64,000 nt of DNA from Taibaiella lutea (GTDB lineage Bacteria; Bacteroidota; Bacteroidia; Chitinophagales; Chitinophagaceae), in assembly GCF_008629695.1 (NCBI RefSeq), contig NZ_VWSH01000001.1:275990-339989 (forward strand), given 5' to 3'. Of the stretch, positions 63,273-64,000 are shown piece after piece; within the stretch, counting starts at the first letter, position 1; the number at the start of each line of letters is the position of its first letter. The notes under the pieces were generated by a model. The model made no database searches and was not told the origin of the DNA. It saw only the letters and a list, made by a program, of their open reading frames with translations. Made by a program: the position numbers and the translations under genes.

Positions 63273-64000
63273 ATGAACAGGAAAATAGAAAAAGTATTTA
63301 AGCATCCTAAACAATTCGGGATGGTGGGAGATGGTTTTAAAGTGTACAATTACATTCCCGGTGAATATAATCTGCAACGCAGGATGAGTCCGTTTTTAAT
63401 GCTGGATTTTAATCCGAGCAATGAATTACCACCGTCTGAAAAACAACGTGGCGTTGATGTGCACCCGCATAAAGGTTTTGAAACAGTTACTATTGCCTAT
63501 AAAGGAAGCGTGGCACATCATGACAGTTCGGGCAATAGTGGTGTCATCCATCCGGGTGATGTACAATGGATGACTGCAGGCTCCGGTATCTTACATAAGG
63601 AATATCATGAAAAAGAGTTTTCTTTAAAAGGCGGACCTTTTCAAATGGTACAGCTTTGGGTAAACCTTCCGGCAAAAGATAAACTTGCAACACCGGGTTA
63701 TCAGGCCATAACAGCCGATAGCATTCAAAACTACCCTATTCCGGATGATGGCGGTGTTGTAAATGTAATTGCAGGAAATTTCAGGAACATTAAAGGCAGC
63801 GCAAAGACTTTTACGCCTGTAAACTTATGGGATATAAAACTGAAAAGCGGCGGAGAAATTGAGTTTGACGTACCTGCAAATCACAATGGCGCAATTTTGG
63901 TAGTAGAAGGCAATGCTATTGTAAATGGTGAAAATGCTGCCGAATTCAGCTTTGTATTATTAGGTAATGAAGGTGAGACAGTTAATATTAAAACTACAGA
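63273..64000 (+). CDS. Pirin family protein (3' end cut by the window)
   Basis: Starts ATG 63273 (MNRKIEKVFKHPKQFGMVGDGF) and is open to the window end (at least 242 residues; no stop seen). Pirin cupin with DVHPHKGFETVTIAYKG, HHDSSGN, and GSGILHKEYHEKE for the metal; second cupin follows (about 150-240). Pirins include quercetinase-like dioxygenases and redox-linked regulators; role here not determined. Confidence 0.93.
   Translation, partial: MNRKIEKVFKHPKQFGMVGDGFKVYNYIPGEYNLQRRMSPFLMLDFNPSNELPPSEKQRGVDVHPHKGFETVTIAYKGSVAHHDSSGNSGVIHPGDVQWMTAGSGILHKEYHEKEFSLKGGPFQMVQLWVNLPAKDKLATPGYQAITADSIQNYPIPDDGGVVNVIAGNFRNIKGSAKTFTPVNLWDIKLKSGGEIEFDVPANHNGAILVVEGNAIVNGENAAEFSFVLLGNEGETVNIKTT

Overview
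The window looks like chromosome of a Bacteroidota bacterium, most likely of the Chitinophagia/Chitinophagaceae type. Evidence in the sequence: three secreted proteins with C-terminal type IX secretion (T9SS) sorting domains, an ECF sigma / FecR anti-sigma / TonB-dependent receptor / DUF4249 lipoprotein operon, several promoters of the Bacteroidota form TAnnTTTG, a small histone-H1-like protein, TPR-type sensors with LuxR-like HTH ends, and mostly weak Shine-Dalgarno sites. Genus-level placement is inference.

Layout. 0-2.4 kb: end of the ribosomal/RNA polymerase locus (rpoA, rplQ) and a small exported protein. 2.7-9.7 kb: a 1,883-residue soluble hybrid histidine kinase with nine tandem 92-residue HAMP-pair units and three receivers, followed by a receiver-kinase partner. 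10-18.5 kb: a large T9SS-exported adhesin-like protein, an AsmA-like envelope protein and a BamA/D15-like outer-membrane protein whose 3' untranslated region is a 41-bp tandem-repeat array. 19-22.3 kb: an old-yellow-enzyme homologue, a DsrE-like protein, a nucleoside deaminase and an AraC regulator.

22.3-30.5 kb is an accessory zone beside a tRNA-Lys(UUU) gene (30449-30521, minus). Relics of serine-recombinase C-termini, hairpins and copies of the tRNA 3' end recur at about 22.4, 27.65, 27.8 and 30.45 kb. This suggests repeated insertion at the tRNA and decay. The zone holds a beta/gamma-crystallin-like protein with an orphan partner, a TPR-LuxR membrane regulator with a candidate operator in front of the crystallin gene, a quinone oxidoreductase and a T9SS repeat protein.

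30.7-45.7 kb: small exported or NTF2-like proteins, a ChlI-like AAA+ ATPase with a VWA partner, a T9SS protein, the sigma/anti-sigma/TonB receptor operon, topoisomerase III, a methyltransferase, a DUF6314-like protein and an RluE-type pseudouridine synthase, then a 158-nt hairpin repeat. 45.9-52.4 kb: DEAD-box helicase, RlmL-like methyltransferase, and the tyrosine-degradation genes hppD and hmgA with a ParE-type toxin-antitoxin pair between them. A divergent gene after hmgA has an excellent sigma-54 promoter. 52.7-64 kb: DinB, MBL hydrolase, a NarL-type two-component pair, OsmC, the histone-like protein, a B12-binding radical SAM protein, two paralogous small membrane proteins, a degenerate receiver-like protein and a pirin gene cut by the window end.

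The best candidates for something undescribed are the crystallin/orphan module with its regulator and repeat operator, the nested tRNA-Lys modules, the 41-bp 3'UTR array and the sigma-54-driven orphan gene. No CRISPR array, intact transposase or intact integrase was seen.
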